Of a DNA stretch of 64,000 nucleotides, positions 28,719 through 37,636 are shown in pieces (within the stretch, counting starts at the first letter, position 1; the number at the start of each line of letters is the position of its first letter). The stretch lies in the NCBI RefSeq assembly GCF_004332115.1, contig NZ_SJPA01000008.1, positions 1-64,000 on the forward strand, written 5' to 3'. The translations under genes were made by a program, and so were the position numbers. The DNA comes from Chlorobium sp. N1. Its GTDB lineage: Bacteria > Bacteroidota > Chlorobiia > Chlorobiales > Chlorobiaceae. The notes under the pieces are model-generated. The model saw nothing but the letters and a program-made list of their open reading frames with translations. It did no database searches and was not told the origin of the DNA.

Positions 28719-30145
28719 AACGAACCGTACAGCTGTTCACGGCCCGCCGCCCGGGGGTCTTCGTGCTGCTTGCTCTCATGCTTCTGGGCGGATGCAGCGC
28801 CAGCGGCTCCTTCCACCGCCCGGAGGTCGCAATGCCCGGCGCTTTCCGGGGTTCCGTCGGCTCCGTCTCGCCGTCGGATTCCTCCATCGCACGGCTGCCC
28901 TACACCCGATTCTTCAGGGATTCGACGCTTGTGGCCCTCATCGACAGCGCCGTCGGCGGCAACCTTGACCTGCAGACGGCGCTTGCCAATATCGACTATG
29001 CGCGCCAGAGCCTGCATGTGGCGCGGCTCGGACTGCTGCCCGAAGCGAGCCTCGGTGCTTCGGCCTCTTCCTCGAGGCCGTCCGATAACGGGCTTTCGGC
29101 CGTGACGGCGGGCGACAAGACCCAGGAATCCTTCAGGGCGTCCGCTACGGCATCCTGGGAGCTCGACGTGTGGGGGAAGATCCGCAGCCGCAGGAAATCG
29201 GCCCTGGCGGCCTACCTGAAAACCGCGGAAGCCGCCCGAGCCGTGCGGACGCGCCTCGTCGCCGACGTTGCCGACAACTACTACGCGCTGCTGCTTGCCG
29301 ACCGGCAGCTCGAAACGGCCCGCAGGAACCTCGCCCTCGCCGACACCACGCTCTCGATGATGCGGCTGCAGTATGCCGCCGGGCAGCTCACTTCGCTGGC
29401 TGTCCAACAGCAGGATGCCGCACGCCAGGCCGTGAGGCTGAGCGTGCCCCGGTTCGAACGGGAGGTTTCGGTTCGCGAAAACGCCCTATCCGTTCTCTGC
29501 GGCCGGATGCCCGGCCCCATCCCCCGCGGTCGGCCGCTCTTCGGGACTCCGATCACCGACGACCTGCCCTCCGGCGTTCCGGCCTCTCTTCTCGAGAACA
29601 GGCCTGATGTGAAACAGGCTGAAATGGCGCTTCGCGAGGCCTATCTGGACGTCGGTACGGCGCGCAGCTCGCTCTACCCATCCTTCACCCTTACCGCCGA
29701 AGGGGGAGTGGATGCCCTCAGGGCCTCCGACTGGTTCACGACGCCCGGTTCCCTTTTCGGCGTCGTCGGCGCCGGCGTGGTGCAGCCGCTTTTCCAGCAG
29801 GGCAGGCTGCAGGCTGCCCTGCGCAAGGCCAAGATCCGCAACCGCCAGGCGGAGTTCATGTTCCGCCAGTCGGTGATCAAGGCTGTCGGCGAGGTCTCCG
29901 ACGCGCAGGTCGCCCTTCGGAAGCTTCAGGAGCAGGAAGCGCTCGCTTCCCGTCGCGCCAGCACTTTGCGCTCGGCCGTCCGCAACTCCTCCATGCTGTT
30001 CCGGAGTGGTCTTGCGACCTATCTCGAGGTGATGCAGGCCGAGAGAAGCTCCCTCGAGGCCGAGCTCGAGCTTGCCTCCATTCGCCGGGAGCACCTCTCG
30101 GCCATGGCGGAACTCTATCGCGCGCTCGGCGGCGGATGGCGCTGA
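28715..30145 (+). CDS. Outer-membrane efflux lipoprotein (TolC/OprM, NodT type)
   Basis: The 476-residue channel protein has a lipobox (LALMLLGGCS) and two OEP repeats, e.g. NLDLQTALANIDYARQSL and SWELDVWGKIRSRRKSALAAY, the latter a hallmark of OprM/NodT proteins. It forms the outer-membrane duct for the preceding RND pump. It starts with GTG overlapping the pump stop by four bases. Confidence 0.9.
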   Translation: MKRTVQLFTARRPGVFVLLALMLLGGCSASGSFHRPEVAMPGAFRGSVGSVSPSDSSIARLPYTRFFRDSTLVALIDSAVGGNLDLQTALANIDYARQSLHVARLGLLPEASLGASASSSRPSDNGLSAVTAGDKTQESFRASATASWELDVWGKIRSRRKSALAAYLKTAEAARAVRTRLVADVADNYYALLLADRQLETARRNLALADTTLSMMRLQYAAGQLTSLAVQQQDAARQAVRLSVPRFEREVSVRENALSVLCGRMPGPIPRGRPLFGTPITDDLPSGVPASLLENRPDVKQAEMALREAYLDVGTARSSLYPSFTLTAEGGVDALRASDWFTTPGSLFGVVGAGVVQPLFQQGRLQAALRKAKIRNRQAEFMFRQSVIKAVGEVSDAQVALRKLQEQEALASRRASTLRSAVRNSSMLFRSGLATYLEVMQAERSSLEAELELASIRREHLSAMAELYRALGGGWR

Positions 30146-30235
30146 GGGTTTTGGGAGCTGAACCATTATTGTGGTTTCTGCGTTCTCCGTTCTAAAGGCC
30201 GCTTCGGTGCGGCAGACAACCATAAGGGGGTGAGG

Positions 30236-31036
30236 ATGCATCACTTGGAATACAATGCCACCGTCAGGGGAACGGTACTGGTGAGCGCAGACAGCATGGT
30301 GCTTTCCATCGAAGCCGACCAGCCCAGGCGCGGGTTCGATTCGGGGCAGTACGTCCTGCTCGGCCTCTACGGCTCTGAGCCCCGTTCCCTGAACTCCCTG
30401 CCGGACAGCCGCCCGCTCGGAACCCGGACGCTCATCCAGCGCCCGTATGCCATCGCGTCCCATTCCGCTGAAACATCCCGGTTCGAGTTCTTCATCACGC
30501 AGGTCCGCTCCGGAGAGCTCACGCCGCGGCTCTTCGCCCTCGAGCCCGGCGCCCGTCTTCATCTCGGCGAGGAGATCCGCGGATCCTTCCTCCTCAACGA
30601 GACCCCGGACGGCAGCGACATCATCATGATCGCGACCGGAACAGGCATAGCTCCCTACATCAGCTTTCTTCGCACCCATATCGCCGACAGGCCGGAAAGC
30701 AAGATGGTCGTCATCCAGGGAGCGTCCCATGAGGAGGACCTCGGCTACTCTTCGGAACTGCGTTTCCTCGAGAAGCGCTATCCCAACTTCTTTTACGTCC
30801 CCACCCTCACCGATCCGGATGAACAATGGCAGGGCCGGCGGGTTCGGGTTGAGGACCTCCTGCAGGGAGAGTTGCTCCAGAACGAATTCAACATCACTCC
30901 GGATCCCGAGTGGACGCATTTCTTCATCTCCGGCAACCCCGTTATGGTGCGCACCGTCTCGGGGTGGCTGGAGGCGTTCGGATACAGCCGCCACCATCCG
31001 GACCGCCAGGGGGAGTACTACATCGAAGAGTACTAG
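30236..31036 (+). CDS. Ferredoxin/flavodoxin--NADP+ reductase (Fpr-like)
   Basis: A 266-residue FAD/NAD-binding reductase of the plant-type FNR fold. It has an FAD-binding RPYAIAS motif, a phosphate-binding stretch and the NADP-binding IMIATGTGIAPYISFLR. The C-terminus ends in YYIEEY. It could pass electrons between ferredoxin and NADP(H). Green sulfur bacteria have a separate thioredoxin-reductase-like FNR as their main enzyme, so this one may serve another partner. ATG 30236 with AAGGGGG upstream is preferred over GTG 30230. Confidence 0.8.
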   Translation: MHHLEYNATVRGTVLVSADSMVLSIEADQPRRGFDSGQYVLLGLYGSEPRSLNSLPDSRPLGTRTLIQRPYAIASHSAETSRFEFFITQVRSGELTPRLFALEPGARLHLGEEIRGSFLLNETPDGSDIIMIATGTGIAPYISFLRTHIADRPESKMVVIQGASHEEDLGYSSELRFLEKRYPNFFYVPTLTDPDEQWQGRRVRVEDLLQGELLQNEFNITPDPEWTHFFISGNPVMVRTVSGWLEAFGYSRHHPDRQGEYYIEEY

Positions 31037-31174
31037 CCCTCCCTGGCTTTCACGTGTTGCCGGACGCTTCATTCTTCGCGATCCGTCTTGTTTCTCTTCG
31101 TCGCGTTCTTTTTTCCTACAGCGGTGCAGTATCAGCCGGTTTTCAGAAACGTCAACCAACCGAGATACCCTATC

Positions 31175-31405
31175 ATGTTGAAAGAAGTCGCAGGAGCAGC
31201 CGGAGGAGCTCTCCTTTTTTCGCCGCTCGGGATGCCCTTCGTCCTGCACGGGGTCGCAGGCCTCCTGGTCGGCGGTGCCGGACTCTATGTCGCCGATTCC
31301 ATGCTCAAGCAGATCATGGACGCCTCGCAGAAGCCGTCCGCTCCGGCGGATGCCGCAGGTGCGGTCCGTGAGCAGCTGCGGACGCCGGAGGCGGAAGGCG
31401 AGTAG
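31175..31405 (+). CDS. Small Gly/Ala-rich hydrophobic protein, paralogue A
   Basis: I do not know the family. The 76-residue protein starts MLKEVAGAAGGALLFSPLGM and continues with a hydrophobic glycine-rich segment (HGVAGLLVGGAGLYVADSML) and a charged tail with Pro and Glu. The same pattern (VAGAAG-ALL-LGMP-HGVAGL) occurs in the 83-residue protein at 43542-43793, so the two are paralogues. One or two membrane-spanning segments are likely. No partner gene is evident. The frame is open to 31088 upstream, but the shared start supports 31175. Confidence 0.65.
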   Translation: MLKEVAGAAGGALLFSPLGMPFVLHGVAGLLVGGAGLYVADSMLKQIMDASQKPSAPADAAGAVREQLRTPEAEGE

Positions 31406-31526
31406 GCGTGCTCCCCGGCCTTCGGCTTGCCGGGGTTGAAAAAGCCCGTGCGTATGCGGTAATTATTACTGAATAGGTTATATTCCTGTTTGGACCCATT
31501 ACCGCACAACCCTGACGAATTTTCCA

Positions 31527-32546
31527 GTGAAAGCATCTTCCCTGTTCCTCGCGGCCTCTGCCTCCCTCGCCGTCGCCGCCTGCAGCCCGGCCGAGAAGTC
31601 CCCGCAGCCTCAGGCACTGCGCAATGAGCCGGTCACGCCGGTTCCGCCGGCACAGGCCGGGGATCCGAAACTTGTCGAGCTTGGCAAGAAGCTCTATTTC
31701 GATCCGCGGCTTTCGAAGTCCGGGTTCATCTCCTGCAACTCATGCCACAATCTCAGCATGGGCGGCAGCGACAATCTGAAGAGCTCCATCGGGCACAACT
31801 GGACGAAAGGGCCGATCAATTCACCGACCGTGCTCAATTCCAGCATGAACCTGGCGCAGTTCTGGGACGGACGGGCCAGGGATCTCCAGGAACAGGCCGG
31901 CGGGCCGATCGCCAACCCCGGAGAGATGGCCTTCACCCACAAACTGGCCGTCGAGCTGCTCAGCTCCATTCCGGACTACGTCGAGGAGTTCAGGGTGGTG
32001 TTCGGCAGCTCCGAGATCGATATCGACCGCATCACCAAAGCCATCGCAGCGTTCGAGGAGACCCTCGTCACCCCCGGGTCCCGTTTCGACCTCTGGCTCA
32101 AGGGCGACGAGCGTGCGCTGAGTCCCGAAGAGCTCGAAGGCTACGAGATCTTCAAGTCCAGCGGCTGCACGGCCTGCCACAACGGACCGCTGCTCGGCGG
32201 CAACTCCTATCAGAAGATGGGCATCGTCGAGCCCTATTCGGCAAAAAGTCCGGTGGAGGGACGCTCGGCCGTTACGGGAAAGGATGCCGACCGCTTCAGT
32301 TTCAAGGTGCCGACCTTGCGCAACGTCGAGCTGACCTATCCCTACTTCCACGACGGCGAGGCCGAAACCCTCTCTGAGGCGGTAGAGGTCATGGGGCGCA
32401 TCCAGCTCGGCAAGACCTACAGCGAAAGCGACAACCGAAAGATCGTCGCCTTCCTGAAGACCCTGACCGGCAAGCAGCCGGAGATCGTCCTTCCGCTCCT
32501 TCCCCCTTCCTCCGACAGCACGCCCCGGCCGACGCCGTTCGAATAA
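31527..32546 (+). CDS. Di-heme cytochrome c peroxidase (lipoprotein)
   Basis: This 339-residue protein has two CxxCH heme c sites: CNSCHN (~70) and CTACHN (~214), and the family motifs GHNWTKGPINSPTVLNS, FWDGRARDLQEQAGGPI and VPTLRNVELTYPYFHDG. It belongs to the bacterial cytochrome c peroxidase/MauG family and probably reduces H2O2 in the periplasm with electrons from cytochrome c. The signal ends in a lipobox (SLAVAAC). It starts with GTG; no strong ribosome-binding site is seen. Confidence 0.9.
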   Translation: MKASSLFLAASASLAVAACSPAEKSPQPQALRNEPVTPVPPAQAGDPKLVELGKKLYFDPRLSKSGFISCNSCHNLSMGGSDNLKSSIGHNWTKGPINSPTVLNSSMNLAQFWDGRARDLQEQAGGPIANPGEMAFTHKLAVELLSSIPDYVEEFRVVFGSSEIDIDRITKAIAAFEETLVTPGSRFDLWLKGDERALSPEELEGYEIFKSSGCTACHNGPLLGGNSYQKMGIVEPYSAKSPVEGRSAVTGKDADRFSFKVPTLRNVELTYPYFHDGEAETLSEAVEVMGRIQLGKTYSESDNRKIVAFLKTLTGKQPEIVLPLLPPSSDSTPRPTPFE

Positions 32547-32554
32547 CTGCTCAT

Positions 32555-32608
32555 GGCCCGGGAGCGGTCCGGAACGCCTCCTGTTCCGGATCCCTCCGGG
32601 CCTGTTTC
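32555..32608 (+). terminator. Two-tier hairpin terminator after the peroxidase gene
   Basis: An outer stem GGCCCGGGAG/CTCCGGGCC (32555-32564 with 32594-32602, one bulge) encloses an inner perfect 8-bp stem TCCGGAAC/GTTCCGGA. The sequence TGTTTCCTT follows. It is long but has a weak T-run. Confidence 0.6.
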
Positions 32609-32901
32609 CTTCCTCTCGATACCGCCCCGCCTCGCGGCTTCCCGCCGGCAATCTTTCGCGCTGCACCGTGTCGACGCAGCTGCTGCGTTATGGAACCCCT
32701 GTGTGTCAGAATGGTGCTGGAGTTGCGGGATGGTGTCGCATTCTCTCCGGCGCAGCCCGCCGGGTCGTTTCTGGTACGGGAATTGCAGAATGGGTTATGC
32801 GGGCCCCGAACGCACTGCGGGAGCCCGGTGCCGTTGCCCTGATGCCCTGGATGCCGCGGGTGGGGGAGCGGTTTCCTTTCCATCTCTAAACGGACACGCC
32901 G
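32609..32901. other. Intergenic stretch without a recognisable gene
   Basis: Together with the preceding terminator there are 355 bases between the peroxidase and bactofilin genes. Short open frames here have compositions unlike proteins. I see no clear promoter or RNA gene. Confidence 0.5.
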
Positions 32902-33477
32902 GTGCTGAACAATTTCTTTTCACCCAACCGCAGACCTCCGGAAAACGCGCCGCCCGGGTCGGGAGGAGATGGCTGTTCGGGGATGGACGACGATCTCGAC
33001 TTTGACATTCCCTCCGTCGAGGATCTCCAGAAGGAGGAGTATGCCTCGGATATTCACCGCAACGACAATGACGCATCAATGAACATTCTGGCACAGGGTG
33101 CCGTCCTGAAAGGAAACATCAACGTGGACGGCGAACTGAAAATCTACGGCAAGGTGATCGGGGACATCATTTCCTCGTCGGGCGTCTTCATCGGGGAGAC
33201 CGGGGTGGTCGAGGGCAATGTCAAGTCGGCGGGCATGGAGGTTTCCGGCACGTTCAGGGGCAATGCCGAGGTCTCGGGGGAGTTTCTCGTCTCGTCGACC
33301 GGCAGGATATTCGGCGACCTGGTCATCGGTACCCTGAACGTCAACGCCGGAGCCATGATGCGGGGGAAGATACTGATGAACATCCCGGAGCCGGTCGTGC
33401 CGGAGATGGTGCCGGTCGACTTCGAGCCGGCCGAAGACGCCATCCCCGAGCATAACGGGCATGCGGCCCGTTCATGA
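32902..33477 (+). CDS. Bactofilin (polymer-forming cytoskeletal protein)
   Basis: The 191-residue protein has the bactofilin (DUF583) right-handed beta-helix from ~60 to ~155: MNILAQGAVLKGNINVDGEL, then repeats such as GKVIGDI, GETGVVEGNVKSAGMEVSGTF, GRIFGDLVIGTLNVNAGA (in parts). Such proteins polymerise without nucleotide and anchor wall or envelope machinery. The N-terminal 50 residues are disordered and acidic, and the C-terminus is Pro/Glu-rich. The GTG start gives this length; a later in-frame ATG near residue 28 is possible. Confidence 0.88.
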   Translation: MLNNFFSPNRRPPENAPPGSGGDGCSGMDDDLDFDIPSVEDLQKEEYASDIHRNDNDASMNILAQGAVLKGNINVDGELKIYGKVIGDIISSSGVFIGETGVVEGNVKSAGMEVSGTFRGNAEVSGEFLVSSTGRIFGDLVIGTLNVNAGAMMRGKILMNIPEPVVPEMVPVDFEPAEDAIPEHNGHAARS

Positions 33478-33510
33478 GCCGCATGCGTGTAGGTCCGATG
33501 TGAGGGCGCG

Positions 33511-33532
33511 AGAGCTGCCGTCAGCTCTTTTT
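33511..33532 (+). terminator. Terminator of the bactofilin gene
   Basis: A 7-bp stem AGAGCTG/CAGCTCT with loop CCGT is followed by four T. It overlaps the stop codon of the convergent chlorosome gene (33521). Confidence 0.7.
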
Positions 33533-34147
33533 CGCCTTTACGGGGACGGCGATGAGCTTTTCGCCAGTCTCGGCGGCCGGTGCGGGGAAGGGGAGGCTCA
33601 GCGGAAGGCTGCCTGCGAGCCTGCCGATCTGCTCTCCGAGACCGAACGGGATGCTTTCGGGGAGCTGCCTGGCGGCCAGGCCCAGTGCGCCCTTCAGGCT
33701 CTTCAGGAGTTCGCCCATCGGATCCTCGCTTTTCAGCTCTCCGTTCATGATCCTCCCGGCAAGGTTCACGACGCCCGGCACGATTCTCTCCGCGGTGTCC
33801 ATGCCCATCTCGGCCCCGTAGGCGAAGAGCCCGGCGGGGTTGGAAAAGAGCATGGTGCGCACGGTTTCGGGCCGTGAACGCATGACGACCGTTCCCTCCT
33901 TCTCCAGTGTCGCCTGGCAGGCCATCCTGCCGCCTTCTGCGATCTGGCGCTCGGAAAGGAACGCCTTTTCGACGTCGCTGAGCGGCGAGAGGCACTCTGC
34001 CCCTTTCTCTACGGTCACGTAGCAGGTCTGGCAGACCCCGTTGCCGGCGCAGACGTAGCCGACGTGGCTGTGGTTCTCCTGTGCGACGTGGATGAGCTTG
34101 TCTCCGACGGCGGCCGTGGCGGATTTTTCGTTGATGGTGATGGTCAT
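33521..34147 (-). CDS. Chlorosome envelope [2Fe-2S] protein (CsmI/CsmJ/CsmX family)
   Basis: The 208-residue protein begins with an adrenodoxin-like [2Fe-2S] domain: CAGNGVCQTC followed by GGRMACQA supplies the four cluster cysteines. The C-terminal half (NPAGLFAYGAEMGMDTAERI and VPGVVNLAGRIMNGEL) resembles the membrane-associated part of the chlorosome proteins CsmI, CsmJ and CsmX. These sit in the chlorosome monolayer and are thought to pass electrons that relieve quenching in oxidising conditions. Which of the three it is cannot be settled by eye. It converges on the bactofilin gene. Confidence 0.8.
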   Translation of the reverse strand: MTITINEKSATAAVGDKLIHVAQENHSHVGYVCAGNGVCQTCYVTVEKGAECLSPLSDVEKAFLSERQIAEGGRMACQATLEKEGTVVMRSRPETVRTMLFSNPAGLFAYGAEMGMDTAERIVPGVVNLAGRIMNGELKSEDPMGELLKSLKGALGLAARQLPESIPFGLGEQIGRLAGSLPLSLPFPAPAAETGEKLIAVPVKAKKS

Positions 34148-34308
34148 GGCGGTCTGGGTGTTTGGCTGATGTTCGTTGTAGGGTTCGGGTTCCTGATCCG
34201 TTTACGACAGAGGGATTCCGGTGCAAGTTCTTCGGGGCAAATATAGGGCTTTTCCCCTTACACTCTGCATTCGGGGCTTCGTGGGTTCCTGTTGTGTTGA
34301 ATTGCAGT

Positions 34309-35529
34309 CTACAGCATCCCTACGGGAACGGCGTCGATTTCCGGGGAGATAGGCGTGTTCAGGGGGGCAAGCGAGATGAGGCATCCGTGCCCGATCGGTT
34401 GCTTAATTGCTTTGAGTGCACGGAAGTGGCGTACGGCCTCTTTCCCCGGATTTGCCGATTTTTTGATCTCAATGGGGTGCAGTGTGCCGTCCTGATGGAC
34501 CAGGAGATCCACCTCGTTGCCGTCCTTGTCTCGGTAGTAGTAGAGCGGGGCATGCTTGCCGTTGTGCCACCAGCTTTTGAGGACTTCGGAGACGACCCAG
34601 GTTTCCATGAAGGCTCCCGACATGGCTCCTGATTCGAGCGTGGCGGGGGACGACCATGCCGTCAGCCAGGCTGCAAGCCCGGTATCGAGAAAGTAAAGCT
34701 TCGGGGTTTTTATCACCCGCTTGTTGAAATTCGAATGCCATGATTCCAGAGTGTATACGATTCCGGAGTTTTCGAGGATCGACAGCCACCGCTTTCCCGT
34801 CGTATGGTTGATGTCGCTGCTTCGGCAAAGATCCTGAATATTGAGCATCTGGCCTGTTCGAGCGGCGCAGGCTCGGAGAAACCTCAGGAATGCGCTTTCG
34901 TCCCCGACATTCGCCAGATCCCGCACATCACGCTGCAGATAGGTCTGCACATACGAACTGTAGAACAGGTCATGGTCAACGGGGGTCGCCTGATGGAGTG
35001 CCGGGAAGGAGCCGGTCCAGATTTTCCTGTAGAGCTCGTTTAGGAGCAGCGGCCGAACGCCGGTGCGTTGCTTGATGCGTTCCGGCGTGGGAATGAACGG
35101 ATCTGCAGTCGGATCGCCTTGTAGTTCCCGCTCGGAAAATCCGAGCAGTTTGACTACTCCGACGCGGCCGGCAAGAGACTCCGTAACTCCTTTCATTAGG
35201 TGGAACTGCTGCGATCCCGTCAGCCAGAAGCTGCCGGGCCTCTTTTCGCTGTCGACGGCGATCTTGATGAAGGGGAGAAGCTCCGGGGCATACTGGATTT
35301 CATCAATGAGGACCGGGGGCTGAAAGCGCTGCAGGAATAGTGCCGGATCCTCTCTTGCAAGGGCTCTGAGCGTCGGATCGTCCAGCGTGGCATAAGCTCG
35401 ATCTTCTTCGGCAATGTGGCGGAGGAATGTGGTTTTTCCGGTTTGACGAGGTCCGGTCAAGAGCATCACCGGAAACTGGCGGCTTGCCTGCTGGAAAAAT
35501 CGCTCGAGTGTTCTTTTTTGATAGATCAT
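34309..35529 (-). CDS. AAA ATPase with DUF4143 domain
   Basis: The 406-residue protein has an N-terminal AAA_14 ATPase (Walker A LTGPRQTGKTTFLRH, Walker B PVLIDEIQYAP, then FWLTGSQQFHLMK) and a C-terminal DUF4143 region, with a winged helix (TGKRWLSILENSGIVY) and a nuclease-like fold (EVLKSWW..., YYRDKDGNEVDLLV, PIEIKKSA). The E-x-D-x-LV and EIK residues fit a PD-(D/E)XK nuclease core. The family is widespread, mobile-looking and without an assigned role. It stands alone next to the accessory island. A strong palindrome lies directly upstream of its start. Confidence 0.85.
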   Translation of the reverse strand: MIYQKRTLERFFQQASRQFPVMLLTGPRQTGKTTFLRHIAEEDRAYATLDDPTLRALAREDPALFLQRFQPPVLIDEIQYAPELLPFIKIAVDSEKRPGSFWLTGSQQFHLMKGVTESLAGRVGVVKLLGFSERELQGDPTADPFIPTPERIKQRTGVRPLLLNELYRKIWTGSFPALHQATPVDHDLFYSSYVQTYLQRDVRDLANVGDESAFLRFLRACAARTGQMLNIQDLCRSSDINHTTGKRWLSILENSGIVYTLESWHSNFNKRVIKTPKLYFLDTGLAAWLTAWSSPATLESGAMSGAFMETWVVSEVLKSWWHNGKHAPLYYYRDKDGNEVDLLVHQDGTLHPIEIKKSANPGKEAVRHFRALKAIKQPIGHGCLISLAPLNTPISPEIDAVPVGML

Positions 35530-35532
35530 TCT

Positions 35533-35566
35533 CGACTTATTTTATGGTTGACTATAAAATAAGTCG
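35533..35566. promoter_or_regulatory. Operator-like palindrome upstream of the DUF4143 ATPase
   Basis: A 15-bp inverted repeat with one mismatch (CGACTTATTTTAT arms, loop TTGA) sits 3 bp upstream of the start codon at 35529. It is AT-rich in a GC-rich genome and has no T-run, so a regulator site or a recombination site fits better than a terminator. Confidence 0.6.
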
Positions 35567-35649
35567 AAAACCTTGTTCTCCGCAAAAAACATTGCTCTTT
35601 GCTGAACCAAAGAGGCTCCTCGCTATGAGGAGGCACAAACTTTATCATA

Positions 35650-37011
35650 TGGGTCACGAAGCATCCGCTCTATGAGGAGTTTCATCCGGAGTGGGAGTAC
35701 TACCGCCAGAGCAACCAGGGCGGCAAGGCGTATCGGGAGGCGGAGCTGCTCTACATGTACGGGTTCGAGCGGGAGCCGGACGGGGCCGACATGTACGGAG
35801 ACCGGCTGGACCAGACGCCGCTCGACAACCACTGCGAGAGCGCCCTGCACACCTATTCGTCCTTCCTCTGGAAAAAGCGCCCGCAGCGAGACCTCGGCCC
35901 CATGGCCGACGATCCGGAAACCCTCGCCATGCTCCGCGATGCGGACATGGAAGGGAGGCCGCTCGACGAGTTCATGCGGCGGGTGCAGATCGAAGCGGGC
36001 ATCTACGGGCACAGCTGGATCGTCATCGACAAGGCACCGGGAGCATACCGGACGCTTGCCGAAGAGCGGGCCGCCGGGGTGCGGCCGTACCTGGTGCATT
36101 ACGCGCCGCCGAGCGTCCTCGATTGGGAGATCAGGCGCAACGCGTCGGGGGCCCTGGAGACGACCTACCTCAAGGTGCTCGAGGAAGAACAGCTGGGGGA
36201 GGGTGAGGTGGTGAGCACCGTCCGGATCTGGACGAAGGAGCGCATGCAGGTGTACCGCTCGGCGAACGGATCCTCGGAAGCGGAAACGGTGATCGATAAA
36301 AAGAACCCGCTCGGCATCGTGCCGGCCGTGTGCCATTACGGACGCGGACAGGTGCACCGCGGCGTCGGGGCGAGTGAGATCCGGGACGTGGCCCGGCTGC
36401 AGCAGAGCATCTACAACGACCTCTCGGAGCTGGCCCAAACCATCCGCAACACCAACCACGCCACGCTCGTCAAGAACGAGGGGGACGACGCCACCGGGGG
36501 CGCCGGCGGGGTGGTGATCATGGCCCGAGAGACGGAGTCGGGCAAGAAGCCCTATCTCCTGCAGCCGCAGATCTTCCAGCTGGACGGCCTCATCAAGAGC
36601 GTCGAGAAGAAGGAGGAGATGATCAACCGCATGACGCACCTGGCGCCGGTGCGCAGCGTCAAGGTCCAGGCGCAGAGCGGCGAGGCGATCAAGACGGAGT
36701 TCCAGCTGCTCAACGCGCTGCTTGCCGAGATGGCCTCGGGGCTGCAGATGACGGAGTACCGGCTGCTGAAGATCTTCTGCCTGTGGCTCGGGAAGGCGGC
36801 CGAGGGGGAGAAGATCATCATTAAGTACCCGGAGAAGTTCGAGCTGCGGGACCGGCAGCAGGACCTGAACCTCCTGAAGGAGGCGGGTGGGCTCACGGTC
36901 AACAGCCCGACGTTCCAGCGCGAATTGCAGAAGCTGATTGCAAGCATCACGCTGGAGGATGACGCGCAGCTGGAGGAAATTAATGGGGAGATCGAACAGC
37001 AGGATCCGTAG
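35650..37011 (+). pseudogene. Phage portal-like protein, 5' end missing
   Basis: From 35650 the frame reads VTKHPLYEEFHPEWEYYRQS without any start codon; the preceding stop is at 35626. The first ATG (35755) lies inside the domain. The rest resembles phage portal proteins of the DUF4055 kind: GIYGHSWIVIDKAP, GVRPYLVHYAPPSVLDWEI, IVPAVCHYG, LQQSIYNDLSELAQTIRN, PVRSVKVQAQSGEAIKTEF. It ends ...AQLEEINGEIEQQDP. No capsid, terminase or integrase genes follow. It is a prophage remnant with lost promoter and start. Confidence 0.7.
36947..37003. repeat. Direct repeat, left copy (portal gene 3' end)
   Basis: These 57 bases at the end of the portal-like gene match 38876-38932 in the same orientation. 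Most differences are silent (EEINGEIE conserved), so the two are related coding sequences and not a recent duplication. Confidence 0.75.
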
Positions 37012-37070
37012 GCCGGAGCCCTTGGTGCGCAGTGATCGGGATAACGACGCAAGGGGGGGCCGGTGTTTTA

Positions 37071-37565
37071 TCAATCAAACTCAAGCGATACGAATTGCCA
37101 CCCATACTCTGATACTTGGCGCATCCTCCCGGTATAACTATTGCGTATCATCGCCCCGAATGAGTTTTGTGAATCGACGTATGAGTGAACAGTGTACTCC
37201 TGCCCTTCCCGAATAACGATTACATCAGTCCCGCCCATCCACGGAAATTTTGCTGTTGATGGAGCTTTCAATCTTCCGCGCACATGATCCTGAAGCATCA
37301 CGTACGCCGTTGACGAATTATCCTTGCTTTGCCACCTGTTCCGACGGGCCTCATCGGCGGCGGCTCTGTCAATCTCTCGTTGCTTGGCCTCAATCCGGCT
37401 TTGCTCATCACGCAGCACTTGACCTTCATAGCCACCATTCGCGAAATACCATATCGTATATGAACCTAAAAACATGGCAATACTCACGCTAAAAATAATC
37501 ACCTTGCCTTTAAGTGAATTCACCCAGGCTTCCATGTTCTTGAGTTTTTCTTCGACACTTTTCAT
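37071..37565 (-). CDS. Membrane-anchored hypothetical protein
   Basis: I do not recognise a named family. The 164-residue protein has one membrane segment (VIIFSVSIAMFLGSYTIWYF, ~22-41) followed by a charged helix and a globular domain with VMLQDHVRGRLKAPSTAKFP and YVDSQNSFGAMIRNSYTGRM. This 'LK.P.SAKFP...V.S.VD..N.FGA' pattern is known from small phage- or plasmid-linked proteins. A domain outside the cytoplasmic membrane is inferred. It follows the lipoprotein gene at 37637 on the same strand. Its base composition is more AT-rich than the backbone. Confidence 0.65.
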   Translation of the reverse strand: MKSVEEKLKNMEAWVNSLKGKVIIFSVSIAMFLGSYTIWYFANGGYEGQVLRDEQSRIEAKQREIDRAAADEARRNRWQSKDNSSTAYVMLQDHVRGRLKAPSTAKFPWMGGTDVIVIREGQEYTVHSYVDSQNSFGAMIRNSYTGRMRQVSEYGWQFVSLEFD

Positions 37566-37636
37566 TTGCTTCTCTCTCTCAGTTATCTTTTTTTTGTTAA
37601 GCTCGAAACAATCAAACCCCTTTTTGCTTCAGAATA

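Noticed and set aside
31406-31440. Hairpin CCCCGGC/GCCGGGG after the small protein gene as a terminator
   Set aside because: It is followed by TTGAAAAAG rather than a T-run, so evidence for termination is weak.
32553-33005. A 150-residue frame overlapping the start of the bactofilin gene
   Set aside because: Composition is not protein-like, and it overlaps a real gene in another frame.
35055-35323. Plus-strand frame antisense to the DUF4143 ATPase
   Set aside because: No protein-like motifs; the minus-strand gene is clear.
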